This document shows positions 14,775 to 15,268 of a stretch of 15,268 nucleotides of DNA, piece by piece. The position numbers and the translations under genes are program-made. The stretch's first letter is position 1. Each line of letters begins with the position of its first letter. The stretch covers positions 1 to 15,268 of the forward strand of contig LT636123.1 in the NCBI GenBank assembly GCA_900128565.1, written 5' to 3'. Origin of the DNA: Stramenopiles sp. TOSAG23-6 (Eukaryota; Sar). Below the pieces are notes generated by a model. That model was not told where the DNA came from. It saw nothing but the letters and a program-made list of their open reading frames with translations, and searched no databases.

Positions 14775-15268
14775 ATGACTATCGGATATCACACTGTTAA
14801 ATGTCTTGTCGTCATGCTATGCCTGGTTTATTTAACCAACGCTTCTTCACCCCGATCTTCGCCAAAACGTCAGCGACCTGGTGAGGCGGGTGGTGGGGGC
14901 CGTCTCCGTCTAAGTATATCAACGCAGTTGGGAAGAGTTTCAAAGAAGGCTAGGATTTCAGGTCGGCAAGCTCCTCCTAACAGTCCAAGAGAAGATGTTT
15001 CTCCTGTTTCCGTACGTGCAGTTGATAATTTCGGTTTCTATGGTTCAGATGATGCCGTAAATGCAGTTGATAATTCCGTTTTCTATGATTCAGATGATTA
15101 TGATGATGATGAATCAGAAGAAGAAGCCGGAGAAGAAGAAGAAGAAGAAGAAGATGATGATGATGATGATGAAGAAGAAGAATCAGAAGAAGATGATGAT
15201 GATGATGAAGAAGAAGAAGAAGAAGAAGAACAAGCAGAACAACTCAAACAAACTTATAAAATGTCATC
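14775..15268 (+). CDS. Arm-2 copy of the secreted acidic protein, runs off contig end
   Basis: The ATG is at 14775 and the frame stays open to the last base. The sequence is identical to arm 1: signal peptide, basic RSSPKRQRP patch, doubled AVDN..FY.SDD unit and Asp/Glu tract. Both contig ends stop at exactly the same codon of this gene. Confidence 0.72.
   Translation, partial: MTIGYHTVKCLVVMLCLVYLTNASSPRSSPKRQRPGEAGGGGRLRLSISTQLGRVSKKARISGRQAPPNSPREDVSPVSVRAVDNFGFYGSDDAVNAVDNSVFYDSDDYDDDESEEEAGEEEEEEEDDDDDDEEEESEEDDDDDEEEEEEEEQAEQLKQTYKMS
15092..15230. repeat. Arm-2 copy of the GAA/GAT triplet tract
   Basis: Mirror of 39-177; encodes the Asp/Glu tract in the plus direction. Confidence 0.85.

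Larger units (their letters stand above)
1..15268. repeat. Window-wide inverted repeat with no spacer
   Basis: The two halves are reverse complements from base 1 to base 15268, with the axis between 7633 and 7634. All genes, introns, low-complexity tracts and the single ambiguous base occur in both arms. The only difference found is in an intron: 5173-5206 (34 nt) against 10061-10096 (36 nt). The symmetry is flush with both ends, so the window is probably a complete contig and not an arbitrary slice. No gene is completed across the axis. A fold-back read, amplification chimera or assembler error explains this more simply than biology. A palindromic amplicon or a hairpin-ended chromosome would look the same in sequence. 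Confidence 0.97.

Overview
This 15,268-base window is one end-to-end inverted repeat. Positions 1-7633 read as the reverse complement of 7634-15268, with no spacer; the centre is a T23/A23 tract at 7611-7656. Base x pairs with 15269-x up to about 5172 and with 15267-x from about 5207 onward, because a short intronic patch (5173-5206 against 10061-10096) differs in sequence and by 2 nt. Even an ambiguous base (n at 2338) is mirrored (12931). The gene content is therefore one arm of about 7.6 kb shown twice. The centre cuts a gene in the middle of an intron and the contig ends cut another gene, so a fold-back read, amplification chimera or misassembly is the likeliest explanation. A true palindromic or hairpin-ended molecule is not excluded.

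The organism is a eukaryote, probably a protist. It is AT-rich and has short introns, N-terminal signal peptides, AATAAA-like motifs and interstitial TTAGGG/CCCTAA runs. I cannot name the species. The introns are unusual enough to point to a lineage with introner elements, of the kind described for the dinoflagellate parasite Amoebophrya, or with transposon-derived non-canonical introns, as in the larvacean Fritillaria. These are analogies, not identifications.

Layout of arm 1 (arm 2 is its mirror). (i) 494-1, minus strand: 5' part of a gene for a secreted protein with a basic patch and a long Asp/Glu tract, open at the contig end. (ii) 495-936: divergent intergenic region. (iii) 937-3123, plus: intronless gene for a 728-aa secreted protein of unknown family with a Cys/His-rich C-terminus. 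(iv) 3124-3558: intergenic, with a candidate poly(A) signal and a 5' region shared with gene iii. (v) 3559-5545, plus: a tandem paralogue of gene iii, split by three introns and lacking its C-terminal domain. (vi) 5546-5800: intergenic, with oppositely oriented telomere-like repeats around a small palindrome. (vii) 5801 to the centre, plus: a nitrilase-family domain fused in frame to an adenosine-deaminase-like domain, split by introns and cut off at the palindrome centre.

The main biological observation is the intron set. All five complete introns share a start (GTACG or GTATG), a core containing GTACCTAACGATTTTTTT (diverged in the first) and an end near CACAATACAT. They appear to be copies of one element. 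Paralogue and domain alignment place their boundaries at short direct repeats (AT...AT or CT...CT) rather than at GT-AG. One intron (6339-6454) contains no AG at all. The intronless tandem paralogue shows the empty target site for three of them, which suggests recent insertion. The secreted genes look like a small cluster of exported proteins; the nitrilase/deaminase gene is probably metabolic and unrelated to them.
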